Assembly: GCA_963693365.1 (NCBI GenBank)
Contig: CAVNZM010000009.1
Location: forward strand, 6,014,001-6,078,000
Source: Amoebidium appalachense
Lineage: Eukaryota; Ichthyosporea
Length of the DNA: 64,000 nt
Direction: 5' to 3'
The translations under genes were made by a program, and so were the position numbers. Positions 35,551 to 48,872 of the stretch are shown here, in pieces. The notes under the pieces were generated by a model. It searched no databases, had not been told where the DNA came from, and worked only from the letters and a program-made list of their open reading frames with translations. Every line of letters starts with the position of its first letter. The stretch's first letter is position 1.

Positions 35551-35838
35551 CCATTGACGACGGACTCCATCTTCTTGCCTGAGTGGACGGGACGGACCAA
35601 GACCCCACTGTTCCATCCCCCCAAAACGGAAACTCGACAACGGTGCCCAACCTTTGAACACAATCCACAAATTTAGGGAAGCCTTCGCTTTGGCTTCCTT
35701 GTCAAACACAATGGGGTCGATATCCGTTGGGCCGCGCTGGGACAGACACCTTGGCTCAACAATCTTGGAAGGGCGCTTGATATCATCGAAGGAAATATCA
35801 AAAATAGACCGAACCAACGTGGGAAGGTGGGACGCCAT
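35551..35838 (-). CDS. Isolated exon of an unknown protein
   Basis: On the minus strand an acceptor TTATTTTTGCAG is followed immediately by an ATG and 96 open codons, then a strong donor GTAAGTTGG at 35550. Both ends are phase 0. The peptide (starting MASHLPTLVRSIFDISFDD) looks globular, but I recognise no family. No partner exon was identified on either side. It lies inside the inverted-repeat interval on the strand opposite to the JmjC gene, so it may be captured host sequence or part of an element's own gene. Confidence 0.4.
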
Positions 35839-35879
35839 CTGCAAAAATAAATAAATAAAAATGAATACGCTTAGTTACA

Positions 35880-37730
35880 ATGCGAATATTATATTATCCG
35901 GAATATCAAACCCCCCAAGCGAATATAATATTCGCTCGGATCCTGATTATCCAACCAATCGATCCGAGCGAATATTATATTGGCTTATACGAGCGAATAT
36001 TATATTCGCTTGGGGGTTGTAATCAGGATGCGAGCGAATATAGTATTTGCTCGCATCCTGATTATCCAAACCCCCAAGCGAATATTATATTCGCTTGGAT
36101 CCTGATTACCCCAACAATCGATCCGAGCGAATATTTTATTCGCTTATACGCCCCAAGCGAATATAATATTCGCTCGCATTCTGATTATCCATCCCCCCAG
36201 GCAAATATAATATTCTCGCATCCTGATTATCCATCCCCCCAGGCGAATATATTATTCGCTCGCATCCTGATTATCCAACCCCCCAAGCGAATATTATATT
36301 CGCTCGGATCCTGATTATCCAAACAACCAATCCGAGCGAATATTATATTCGCTTATACGCCCCAAAGCGAATATAATATTCGCTCGCATCCTGATTATCC
36401 AACCCCCCAGGCGAATATAATATTCGCTCGCATCCTGATTATCCATCCCCCCAGGCGAATATAATATTCGCTCGCATCCTGATTATCCAACCTGGATCCT
36501 GATTATTAATGTGAACACTTTAGACTTTTTGTTGAATTCTGTTGGTCGTCACATTGAGTATTTATATGATTTTCACACAGTGTTCAGGTATCTCAGTATG
36601 CACTTGTTACTGGATAACTCGTGAAGTTTTTATTGTCTTCTCAGTATGCCGTGCATACTTGCATATCTTTCCGTCGAATAAATCCAGTCAAAAGAAAAAT
36701 TAAACAATCAATCTGAGCGAATATTATATTCGCTTATACGCCCCAAGCGAATATAACATTCGCTCGCACCCTGATTATACATCCCCCCAGGCGAATATAA
36801 TACTCGCTCGCATCCTGATTATCCATCCCCCCAGGCAAATATAATATTCGCTCGCATCCTGATTATCCAACCCCCCAAGCGAATATTATATTCGCTCGGA
36901 TCCTGATTATCCAAACAATCAATCCGAGCGAATATTATATTCACTTATACGCCCCAAGCGAATATAATATTCGCTCACATCCTGATTATCCATGCCCCCA
37001 GGCGAATATAATATTCGCTCGCATCCTGATTATCCATTCCCCATGCGAATATAATATTCGCTCGCATCCTGAGTATCCAACCCCCAAGCGAATATAATAT
37101 TCGCTCGCATCCTGATTATCCATCCCCCCAGGCGAATATATATATAAAAAAATAAAAAAAAATAAAAATGCTCGGATCCATATTATCCAACCCCCAAGCG
37201 AATATAATATTCGCTCGGGTCCTGAGTATCGCTCGCATCCTGATTATCCATCCCCCAAGGCGAATAAAAAAAAAAAAATTGCTCGGATCCTGAATATCCA
37301 ACCCCCAAGCGAATATAATATTCGCTCGGATATCCTGAGTATCCAACCCCCAGGCGAATATAATATTCGTTCGGATCCTGAGCATCCAACCCCCAAGCGA
37401 ATATAATATTCGCTCGGATCCTGATTATCCAACCCCCAAGCGAATATAATATTCGCTCGGATCCTGAGTATCCAACCCCCAAACGAATATAATATTCGCT
37501 CGCATCCTGATTATCCATCCCCCCAGGCGAATATAATATTCGCTCGCATCCTGATTATCCATCCCCCCAGGCGAATATATATATATATATATGATAAAAT
37601 AAAAAAAATTGCTCGGATCCTGATTATCCATCCCCCCAAGCGAATATTATATTCGCTCGGATCCTGGGTATCCAACCCCCAAGCGAATATAACAGTCGCT
37701 CGCATCCTGATTATCCATCCCCCCGGGCGA

Positions 37731-37783
<53 letters not shown>

Positions 37784-38163
37784 CTCGGATCCTGATTATT
37801 CAACCCTCAAGCGAATATAATATTCGCTCGGATCCTGATTATCCAACCCCCAAGCGAATATAATATTCGCTCGGATCCTGAGTATCCAACCCCCAAGCGA
37901 ATATAATATCCGCTCGCATCCTCATTATCCATCCCCCCAGGCGAATATATATATATATATATAGTAATACAAGATTTAATTGGAGTATTTTTATTAATGC
38001 AATATATAGTGCATGTGGATTTAGCATTACAATCAGTAGATCATATTTCTTATTCATATTATGTTCTTTAAACTTAACTCTATGCTTGAGATTTCTAAAG
38101 CTTTAAGAACTCTCTAATAGTGATTAGTTTTAATCTAAAACAGCTCTCGACACAAAAAGCAGA

Positions 38164-38232
<69 letters not shown>

Positions 38233-38607
38233 GCTCGGATCCTGATTATCCAACCCCCAAGCGAATATAATATTCGCTCGGATCCTGAGTATCCAGCCCC
38301 CAAGCGAATATAACATTGGCTCGCATCCTGATTATCCATCCCCCCAGGCGAATATATAAATATATATATATATACTTGGATCCTGATTATCCAACCCCCA
38401 AGCGAATATAATATTCGCTCGGATCCTGAGTATCCAAACAATTGGCACCCTAATAAAAATAAAAAAATAAAAAATAAAAAAAATATTTGCTCGGATCCTG
38501 ATTGTCCAACCCCTAAGCGAATATAATATTCGCTCGGATCCTGAGTATCCAACCCCCAAGCGAATATAACATTCGCTCGCATCCTGATTATCCATCCCCC
38601 CAGGCGA

Positions 38608-38679
<72 letters not shown>

Positions 38680-39004
38680 TAAAAAAAATGCTCGGATCCT
38701 GATTATCCAACCCCCAAGCAAATATAATATTCGCTCGGATCCTGAGTATCCAACCCCCAAGCGAACATAATATTCGCTCGCATCCTGATTATCCATCCCC
38801 CCAGGCGAATATAATATTCGCTCGCATCCTGATTATCCATCCCCCCAGGCGAATAAAAAAAAATATATATATATATATATATAAATTTGCTCGGATCCTG
38901 ATTATCCAACCCCCAAGCGAATTTAATATTCGCTGGGATCCTGAGTATCCAACCCCCAAGCGAATATAATATTCGCTCGCATCCTGATTATCCATCCCCC
39001 CAGG

Positions 39005-39066
<62 letters not shown>

Positions 39067-39477
39067 ACTCGGATCCTGATTATCCAACCCCCAAGCGAAT
39101 ATAATATTCGCTCGGATCCTGAGTATCCAACCCCCAGGCGAATATAATATTCGCTCGCATCCTGATTATCCATCCATCCCCCCAGGCGAATAAAAAAAAA
39201 AAAAAAAAAAAAAAATAATAATAATAATAATAATAAAATAAATAAAAAATCGCTCGCATCATGATTATCCATCCCCCCAGGCGAATATAATATTCGCTCG
39301 CATCCTGATTTTCCATCCCCCCAGGCGAATATATATAAATAAATAAAAAAAGAAAAGAAAAAAATATTTGCTCGGATCCTGATTATCCAACCCCCAAGAG
39401 AATATGATATTCGCTCGGAACCTGAGTATCCAACCCCCAGGCGAATATAATATTCGCTCGCATCCTGATTATCCATC
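35880..39477. repeat. Palindromic 43-44-bp satellite with embedded (AT)n
   Basis: Dozens of tandem units each contain the 17-bp near-perfect palindrome GCGAATATAATATTCGC followed by about 26-27 bp ending in a C run (CTGATTATCCATCCCCCCAG or the variant with AACCCCC). Two non-satellite gaps lie at about 36500-36705 and 37965-38160. In about ten units the palindrome core has expanded into (AT)n or A-rich tracts, for example 37731-37781, 38166-38229 and 39006-39060. Open frames in it are artefacts of the repeat. Confidence 0.93.
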
Positions 39478-40912
39478 TAATCCTAAACCCTATCTGTCGC
39501 ATCCGGCAGGTACACCAGTGCGCTCTGAGCCAGAACACAACACAGGGTCGTCGGATCCTGCTTCGCCAATTTCGTCGTCGGGTTTTACTAGTGCAGGTGA
39601 CGGCGCCCAGTCACAAGTACCACCTTCGCCAATGGCACAACCGCCCCGTAAGCGTGCCAAGGTGACACTGGAGCCCGAGGTAACTGACTCAACGTCGTAT
39701 ACACCCGAAGTGGACCCACCAGTGTCGCCAGTCCCCTCAACCAATGATTGCATGCGCAACCCTTGCCCACTGTGCCCACAATCCCCGTCTCTCTCCGGTC
39801 AAAATGGCCCGGGAATGTCAGTGGGTCTGTGTTTACACACTATGTACTGCAACAGCGCAGACCCAGTTTATGACGTCACCCCCGTGCCGATGGATGCTTT
39901 CTCATTCAACCGCAACGACACCTTTGGTTTCCGTCCAAGATTTTCATGGGAAATGAATTTCTGTTTCATCATCACCGCATTGGACGGAATAAACTGTGGG
40001 CTGATAAAATCCAACGTGCCACCTGTACATCTTAAGCCAACCGGACTGGACGTCACGGTGTGGGACCGGATGATTGCTGCCTTAAAGCACCGCGAAAAGC
40101 ATACAGCAAATATCCGGGCCATTGCTCATCGTCTGGCACGGGTGTGGAAGGTAACACGATTCAGGATTGGGGACATAAATTCAACGGACAAGTTGTTTGA
40201 CGCGCTTCAATGTGACATTAGCGGTTCGGATTACCTCACGGGTGTCCCGCTGGATGGGTCTAGTCATTCGCTATTCCGAGACAACGTGGTACCCCCTCAC
40301 GTGACAATCATAACCGCTACATGCGTTAAATGCACTGGCGTGTCTACGTGTGTGTTGTGTTCCATCGATGCCGAGCTTCGCACCCGACTTCGCCGTGAAA
40401 GGATGGACCACAAGAAGATTTACATTGTCAATCCCATAGAAAACATAGCGGGTACCCATTTCTTCGATGGCGACTGCACTGAATATGGCAGGGAATTTCA
40501 AAGCCCAACCTCGGTTTGCACAACGTGCAATTCCAAGGGTACGGTGCGGGGCAACGTTTTAATGCTTCCTAGAATTCTCTTCGTCCACATGTCAGTGCAA
40601 TCCTTGCCGCCTGTTCATGTCATGAATTGCGCGAACTTTATGGGGCGCCAATACCATTTTGCCTACATTGGTCTTCACAAATCAGGTCACTTTTTCGGTG
40701 TGGCACCCGCATTCACGTGGAAAAATGGGAGGCCATATCATCTCCACTGCGACGGTTTCGGAATGACCACTGAAAAACCAGACACTGAGCTATGGGAGAG
40801 CAACACGGGACCTACCAATGTCTCTGTCCAAATGTCTCGGGAAGGTGGCGAATGCGAAGGCTGGTGCCCATTATATGTTAAGTTGAATTGGGCACGCATT
40901 AAGAATGTGTAA
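39404..40912 (+). pseudogene. Ubiquitin-specific-protease-like protein, cut by a solo LTR
   Basis: The frame opens inside the satellite. The true coding part probably begins near 39510, after an acceptor-like CCGGCAG, or at the ATG near 39631 (MAQPPRKRAKV, a nuclear-signal-like patch). A segment NFCFIITALDGI resembles the Cys box of USP proteases. Paired cysteines (CVKC, CVLC, CTTC) resemble the USP finger. YHFAYIGLHKSGHFFG resembles the His box. LPRILFVHM fits the strand before it. These are motif-level likenesses only. The TAA at 40910-40912 is created by the solo LTR beginning at 40908. Beyond the LTR the same frame stays open from 41438 to a TAG at 41536-41538. Confidence 0.45.
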
Positions 40913-41432
40913 AATTGTATAAGTATTTGGGACGGAAGCAGAGACACAGTGGTGCAGTGTGAAAACACCACAGACACACAACAGCAAAACACGGAACGAT
41001 CGGAGCAGTGTACACAACAGACATCAATGTTTAGACACGACTGAACTCAATTTATTTTGATCTCGCATAAATATCTGAACTTCCCTTAAGTCAAATCCAT
41101 ACATGATTTCCGACCAGTCGGAAATCAGATCTATGTCTAAAATAATTAATCACAATTAACTGATTATTTCCCGGATAGATCCGGAGACACAGGTTGAACG
41201 CACACCATAGGTCACAGCTATAAGAAAGTAATGAGGTGAAAAGTAACGAGGAAAGAGGTGATGTTTCTAACCTATCACCGGCTACACAACACGATTACAA
41301 GTACTCAAACACACTGGAGATCGATGTCATAATTTACGTACAAGGAGCACATCTTTTACACTAAGTAAATGAACGAAAACATAACACGAACTGAGAAGAT
41401 CTTACAATATGTAGATACTACATATTACAACA
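40908..41432 (-). mobile_element. Solo LTR of the copia family, internally deleted
   Basis: It is the reverse complement of the copia LTR with both ends (TGTAAAATTGTATAAG and TATTACAACA) but only 525 bp long, so about 400 bp are missing internally. The flanks GAATG (40903-40907) and GGATG (41433-41437) match at four of five positions, as expected of an older target duplication. Confidence 0.85.
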
Positions 41433-41437
41433 GGATG

Positions 41438-41538
41438 TGCATCTCAACTTCATGGTGTATGTGCCCGCCCAGGAACCACTGGTAGGCGTGGGCTCCCGCA
41501 AACTGACGTATGCAAAGTCAACTGTGGATGTAGTGTAG
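41438..41538 (+). pseudogene. Severed C-terminus of the USP-like ORF
   Basis: After removal of the solo LTR and one target copy, the upstream frame continues in phase for 33 codons to a TAG. Their composition is protein-like. Confidence 0.45.
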
Positions 41539-42248
41539 ACGACCTTGTGGATATCGGTGTTTTTTTTGTGTTTTTTTGGGCTTTTTTGTTTTTTTTTGCT
41601 GCCAACATGCCATTATCGTTTGAACTGGAATGAAGGACTTAATGCCTGCTCGTATTTAAATACACCATGAATGTGCTGGTTGCATGCTGTCTGGGTTTAT
41701 TTCATGTAGGTGTATAAGTATAAGATCAAGATTGAAAATTGTGCATAGAAGATATTTACGAATATAACATGAATTGGATGCTGTGTATGGTTCTTTGTGA
41801 CGTAGTGACAACTAAAACATACAAAATATATATGCTGTCCGCCGGCGGGGGGCCCGGGGTTTTATTCCATGTGAGCGGTACTTAGTCTATGTAAACCCAC
41901 TTTAACATTGTGATGTAAGAATGATTAAGAATACAAGATGATTACGACTAAATCATAATGGTGTATTATGGCTTCTGTAAGGTAAATGCAATGCCATTGG
42001 CATGATAAATACATACAAACCACTCATTTGCAACGAGTTGGTAAAATCCTGCTATCATTGGCCATGATTTCTTTTCGACCAACACACAAAGCAACAAGCT
42101 CATGACACTATAATGATTATACCACAACCCCCCCCCCCCCCCCCCCCTGGTCCCCCCCGAATACATCATTTGCACCAAGATGAAAAAAAACTGGTAACAG
42201 TAGACATGATCTTTTTCCGGCCAAAACATGTCATAAGCTAAGGTCACG
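41539..42248. other. Unassigned intronic DNA
   Basis: AT-rich DNA with T runs near 41562-41600 and a C run at 42128-42146. No gene or element is recognised. TCACG at 42244-42248 is the target duplication of the next LTR. Confidence 0.6.
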
Positions 42249-43187
42249 TGTTGTAATACGTAGTATCTACATATGGTAAGATCTTCTCAGTTTGTGTTAT
42301 GTTTCAGTTCATATGCTTAGTGTAAATGCCACACTCCTATTATGTAAAGTGTAGCATCGATCTCCGATATGCTTGTATACTTGTAATCGTGTTGTATCGG
42401 CTCTAATCGTGTATTGTAATATCGATTAGAATATTTATATGTGTGTACACGGATCCACCCACTCAGGGAGAGACGTGTACATGTTCGTGTGTACATAAAT
42501 ATCTCTGGTTATAGTTATGCTATTACTATCTTGTTTGTTGATCTGTGCTCTCTTTTCCTTCCTCTTTCTCCTTCCTTATTTTCTTTTCTTTCTCTCTTTG
42601 TCTTCATGTGTATAATCGTATTTCTTTTCTACTAATATATGTTAGGTAGATTTGTGTTACTTAATACGTGTTCATTGGACGGTAACACACTTAGGCTACA
42701 CTTAGAATAGCATGTGTGTTTAGACTTCATTAATTTACTTTAGTTTTCATGTGTTGCCGGGCTTTAACCAATCATCAAGGTTAAGTGTGATAATATAATA
42801 ATATTATGTCTGAGTCTTTGCAGTATGTCATAGGTTAGAACTTCCTTGATGATGACACGAGTTGACCTTAACTAGTGTCTGTGTCCTATCGTGTGCGTCT
42901 CCGCGTACCGGATCTCTCTGAAAGCAATTGGTTCTCAGTGATTGGTTTCTATTAGAGATAGATCTGATTTCCGACTGGTCGGAAATCATGTATGGATTGG
43001 ACTTAGAGGAATTTCAGGTATTTATTCAAAGATCAGAATAAATTCAGTTCAGTCGTGTCTAAACATTGATGTCTGTTGTGTACACTGCTCCGATCGTTCC
43101 GTGTTTTGTTGTTGTGCGTGTCTGTGGTGTTTTTACACTGCACCACTGTGTCTCTGCTTCCATCCCAAATACTTATATAATTTAACA
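42249..43187 (+). mobile_element. Solo LTR of the copia family
   Basis: 939 bp from TGTTGTAATACG to TTTAACA, closely related to the copia LTRs at 5478 and 11397. The flanking duplication TCACG (42244-42248 and 43188-43192) is perfect. There is no internal region, so it arose by LTR-LTR recombination. It interrupts the right arm of the long inverted repeat. Confidence 0.94.
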
Positions 43188-43206
43188 TCACGACAATGAT
43201 TGTTTA

Positions 43207-43240
<34 letters not shown>

Positions 43241-43437
43241 CCGCCGCCGCGCACACACTGTGTTTCTCCCACCACGTCATACAAACCCTCTGACCCCCCT
43301 GTCACCCAGGGTAGTAGGGGGGGGGGGGGGTGCATTTTGGCCTGCCCGATATTCCCCCTAGACCAGTCAAATTTGACGACCTGGATTTTAATTAGAGATG
43401 ACGACACTTTGGCCTGGACGACACTTTGGCCTGCAAC

Positions 43438-43438
<1 letters not shown>
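43188..43438 (-). repeat. Right arm of the long inverted repeat
   Basis: Reverse complement of 28593-28838, with different lengths of the C and G runs. Confidence 0.8.
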
Positions 43439-43471
<33 letters not shown>

Positions 43472-43865
43472 ACACTATCCCACACTATCCCACCCACCAC
43501 CATCTCTTTGGTATATGTTTTTATATTTAACTACCCCATCCACCACCATCTCTTTGGTATTTGTTTTTATATCTAACTTGAAACGATTCCATTGTTTAGC
43601 ACTATGTATGTACTATTCGTATGTTCTTGGGTGTCCTTGACGAGTGTTCGTATGTTACACAGGTGTTGTTCGAGTGTACATTGAACATTATATTGCATGT
43701 GTTAGTACCATTAACCAGTGCATTGCATTCGTTGATGTACAAAGTGTTTATTCAGATGTGTTCGTCATTGTGTATTTACGAGTATTCAATTGCACTAAAG
43801 GCACTTCGATGATGAACATTCAACCCTGTCCTATTCCTTTTTACTTGTTTTTTTACCACTCCCCT

Positions 43866-43896
<31 letters not shown>

Positions 43897-44128
43897 AAAC
43901 AAAAAAAAAAACATAAAAAAAAAACTTCCCACCTCAGTTTCTCCCTCCTACTTTCCCCTTAAATACTCTCTTTTAACTTGCTTCCTCCCTCAGTCTCTCC
44001 CTCCTAACTTCTTTTCAAACCCTCTCCTTTAACTCTCCCATTGGGTCCTGATAGAAACAATCACTTCCAATCACTTGATATATATTGCTTACCCCCCCCC
44101 CCCCCCCCCCCCCCCACGTTAAACACAG
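43439..44128 (+). other. 3' part of JmjC intron 4
   Basis: It contains C runs (43439-43470, 43867-43894, 44094-44115), a short tandem duplication around CCACCACCATCTCTTTGGTAT (43490-43565) and a stretch rich in TTCG words (43610-43810). It ends with the acceptor AAACACAG at 44128. Confidence 0.6.
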
Positions 44129-45661
<1,533 letters not shown>

Positions 45662-46934
45662 ACTCTAGTGATAGGCACAAGTAGAAATTATTAGTACAAA
45701 ACTATTTTTTATTGTGATTTTTACTTGGTGCTTTTAGTGTCAGCCAAAATAATAAGGAAAATGTTGTTACTTTAGATTCTGAACAATACATGTGTGTGTG
45801 TGTCTTTGTCTTTGTGTATGTGTGTCTTTATTTTATTTTAGAAAATAGAAAGTACGAAACCATGGTGACTTAGATTTTTCTTGGTGTTTTGGTGTCAGCC
45901 AACACAATAAAGAAAATCTTCTGACTTCAGATTCTGAACAATGCATGGGTATATAAGTAATAGGGGGTGGGTAGGGGGAAGGGAAGGGGGATATGGGGGG
46001 GAAGGGGGGGGGGGGGGGGGGGAGGGAGGGGGAGGGGGGGGGGGGAGGGGGAGGGGGGGGGGGGGACGTCGACAGAGTGAGTCGGTACATATTAGTGTTC
46101 AATGAATGCTGGGCATGTACATTCAAAAGTTACTCATGTCGTAATAGTAGGGTATTCTCGAATGTATTGTGTGAATAAATGTGGGCGCCCACGAACAATT
46201 TATGAATACCAATAAACACACAATGTGAACATCTCTATACTGTTCTTACAATGCCCCGTGAACATACACGAATGTCAAATTCGTGTATATAAATGTATTA
46301 CGAGTATGGTCGAAAAATACTGCCTGAATATGTTGTTAGTGTCCAAAAAAGTATTCATTTGCACTAAACATGCTGTTCTACGAACGCCTTTATGGCATCC
46401 GTTTGTGTTCAAATAAGGTATTTTATGGTACCCTTAGGCATTCGTGAGTAACTATTTGAGTACATATGTGTGCACCGAATAACGTTCGCAGTTACTATTC
46501 ATGAACACATATGTCGTACTCAGATCGTGTTTGTGGAGTATTTTCGAAACATTCACATAGTGTATTCGTGGACGTTCCAGTGTCACTGAACGGGTATTTA
46601 TAAAGCACTCCACATGTACCCTATATACACAAATATGTATTCCAACTGAATGTCTGGTCATGTACGCGTATGTACGTGTATACTCAGAACACGGTGTCCA
46701 TGTGGTATGAATACGGTATCTATGGTGCATTCATACGGTATCTAGTGTGCATTCACAAGGTACTTGGGCATGTATTCATGTAGTATTCGGCTAGGTACAC
46801 ACATATACCATGTGGTGTCAGGTGGCATTCGAATAGGTATCCATATACGATTCACTGGATTGTACGAATTTTTGAACATTTTTGGACATTCAAGTGTTCA
46901 AAATGTGTACGAGGATACAATTTAACGGGGGGGT
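45662..46934. other. 3' flank of the JmjC gene, no gene seen
   Basis: An about 75-bp block (GTCAGCCAA ... GATTCTGAACAAT) occurs twice, at about 45738-45790 and 45890-45942. The second copy has an AATAAA at about 45907 that could serve as polyadenylation signal. G-rich tracts follow at 45962-46066. 46100-46900 is rich in ATTCG/CGAAT words and lacks an ORF of note. Confidence 0.55.
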
Positions 46935-47403
46935 GGGGTTGGCTGAAGTGTAACCTAAGTGTTTTTCTACCAATCAAAACATAACGAGTATAAATCTACT
47001 CAACGTATATTAGTGAGAAAGAAATATAATTATGTGAAAGGAAACAAGAGAAGAACGAAAGAGAAAAGAAAGAAGAAGAAAGAGGAAAAAGAAAAGAAAC
47101 CAGGACAGAAAACACGAACATGAAAACACAGTTGTAACCAAAGATATTCATGTACACATAAATATGTACACGTTTCTCCCTCACTGGGTAGACTCGTGTA
47201 CCTATAATCAGTTGCTGTAATCGATATCTAAACACACGAATATAGCCGACACAACACGATTACAAGTACTCAAACACACTGGAGATCGATGTCATAATTT
47301 ACGTACAAGGAGCACATCTCTTTCACTAAGTAAATGAATGAAAACATAACACGAACTGAGAAGATCTTACAATATGACATTGTAAATACTACGTATTACA
47401 ACA
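46935..47403 (-). repeat. Truncated copia-family LTR
   Basis: Reverse complement of the U3-side half of the copia LTR, ending TATTACAACA at 47403. The other end is missing and the sequence is more diverged than the solo LTRs. Confidence 0.8.
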
Positions 47404-47493
47404 CTCACATAATCTCTCCAGGGGGGACTGGGCCGGAAGGGGGATTTAAGGGAGAACGGGGGGGGGGGGGGGGGGGGGAGGGGAAGGGGGAAT

Positions 47494-47535
<42 letters not shown>

Positions 47536-47854
47536 CTATATGCCCTCCAGCCTCCGACGGTGCACGTTTAGGTCGATATATGTTATGGCTTTGGGATTGA
47601 AAATGCACAACCGTTGCAGCGTGAGCGGTACGCTCGTGCACACTCTCACTCATGTCTATGCAGTCATGGCATAGAAGCCGGGGTGTGGGTCACCCAGCCC
47701 CTCCCTCCCCCCTCCCCCTACCCTTCCTCCCTTTCCCTCAGCTAACCAGAAGGGTGGGCTCGCTCCTGTTCAGGTTCATGAGTGCCCCCCCCCCCCCCCC
47801 CCCTTTCTCTCTCTGCAGTTGCAATTTTCTTTTGCTCATTACTATTCCCTGTAT

Positions 47855-47906
47855 AAGGACTGATGGGCTAATACTACGTATATGTAGTATTAGCCCATCA
47901 GTCCTT
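47855..47906. repeat. Perfect 23-bp inverted repeat with 6-nt loop
   Basis: Arm AAGGACTGATGGGCTAATAC plus three more bases is followed, after GTATAT, by its exact reverse complement. Confidence 0.92.
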
Positions 47907-48012
47907 GATTCAGAATGCACCATGGTATATCCGAAGCCTGAGTTTCATCACCTTTTTCTTTTACATACCAAGTATACTGTCACTGAGCAAGATACTGGTG
48001 ATGCAGTATTTA

Positions 48013-48420
48013 GAGGCACGTGCACTGACACTTGTCAGTTTTATTGAGTTGAGGCACGTGCACTGACACTTGTCAGTTTTATTGAGTTGAGTTTATCCAA
48101 ATTGAGTTTGTCCAAATTGAGTAACTCTACAGGTGATGGTGTTACATTGGCACCGGTGTCACTAATAATCACTGATCAGACACAAACAGGCTCTGAATTC
48201 GAGAAAATTAGTAACTCTACAGCTGATGGTGTTACATTGAACAGCGGTGCCATCCGCAAACAGGCTCTGAATTCAAGAAATTTAGTCCGAGACGCCTTAA
48301 GCTTACCTTATGATGATAATGTACAATGTGGATGACCGAATGTTAACGGTTGATGATAATGTACAATGTGGATGACCCCGAATGTTAACGGTTGATGATA
48401 ATGTACAATGTGGATGACCG
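48013..48420 (+). repeat. Short tandem duplications
   Basis: A block of about 40 bp around GCACGTGCACTGACACTTGT occurs twice in 48015-48090. A block of about 40 bp around GATGATAATGTACAATGTGG occurs three times in 48310-48420. A looser pair around AGTAACTCTACAG lies between them. Confidence 0.85.
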
Positions 48421-48872
48421 ATGGAGTATTACAAACACACAACAGAAAAATCATTTCCAAATATGGGGCGCTCTGGGATCCGTGAGGGTGGTGGGGGATG
48501 GTTTAGACCTGATAAAGAGCTTGGAGCGATGTATGCGGCAACAAGAGAGCTCATGGGGAGAAGAGGGGGGGGGAGGGGGGGGGGGGGGGGGGGGGGATGG
48601 AGGTGTGTGTGTGTGCGTGTGTATGTGTACCATGGTGCATGTGTGCGTGCTTGTGTTTTTATTTTGGAGGGGGGAGGGGGGGTGTGTCCGAGGCTTTCGC
48701 AGGTACTAATGATAAATATATATAGAAACAGAATAACGTGCACACAACCAATGGAAAAAATTGCATCTTCATCGAATTATCCACGCTAATTTAGTGCTTA
48801 CTAGCTCACAAACTTAGAACATACATGTGGGAGTCAGATAAATTTACAAAATTCGGGAGCAGACAGATAAAT

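Larger units (their letters stand above)
28593..43438. mobile_element. Interval bounded by long inverted repeats, candidate large DNA element
   Basis: The left copy (28593-about 28838) begins TGTTGCAGGCCAAAGTGTCG. The right copy (about 42240-43438, split by a solo LTR) ends with its exact reverse complement. The arms share about 245 bp outside variable G/C runs, and both outer ends abut C runs in the JmjC intron. This could be one large TIR transposon that later received an ISL2EU-like element, a satellite and LTRs. It could equally be two small repeats inserted in opposite directions. No transposase clearly belongs to these ends. Confidence 0.4.
47404..48872. other. Unassigned DNA downstream of the DOMON gene
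   Basis: Long G runs at about 47459-47535 and 48567-48597, a perfect hairpin at 47855-47906, and short tandem duplications at 48013-48085 and 48300-48420. On the minus strand a possible polyadenylation signal (TTTATT on the plus strand) lies near 48657. No gene is supported. Confidence 0.6.

Noticed and set aside
37116-39476. Many overlapping minus-strand ORFs with a repeated peptide
   Set aside because: They follow from the satellite unit and (AT)n. No start, splice or domain evidence exists.
35880-39477. CRISPR-like array of palindromic repeats
   Set aside because: Spacers are not unique, units are 43-44 bp with the same linker, and the context is a eukaryotic intron. It is a satellite.
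47459-47535. Poly-G tract as a telomere or G-quadruplex array
   Set aside because: It is a plain homopolymer without a telomere unit. Similar runs are scattered throughout the introns.
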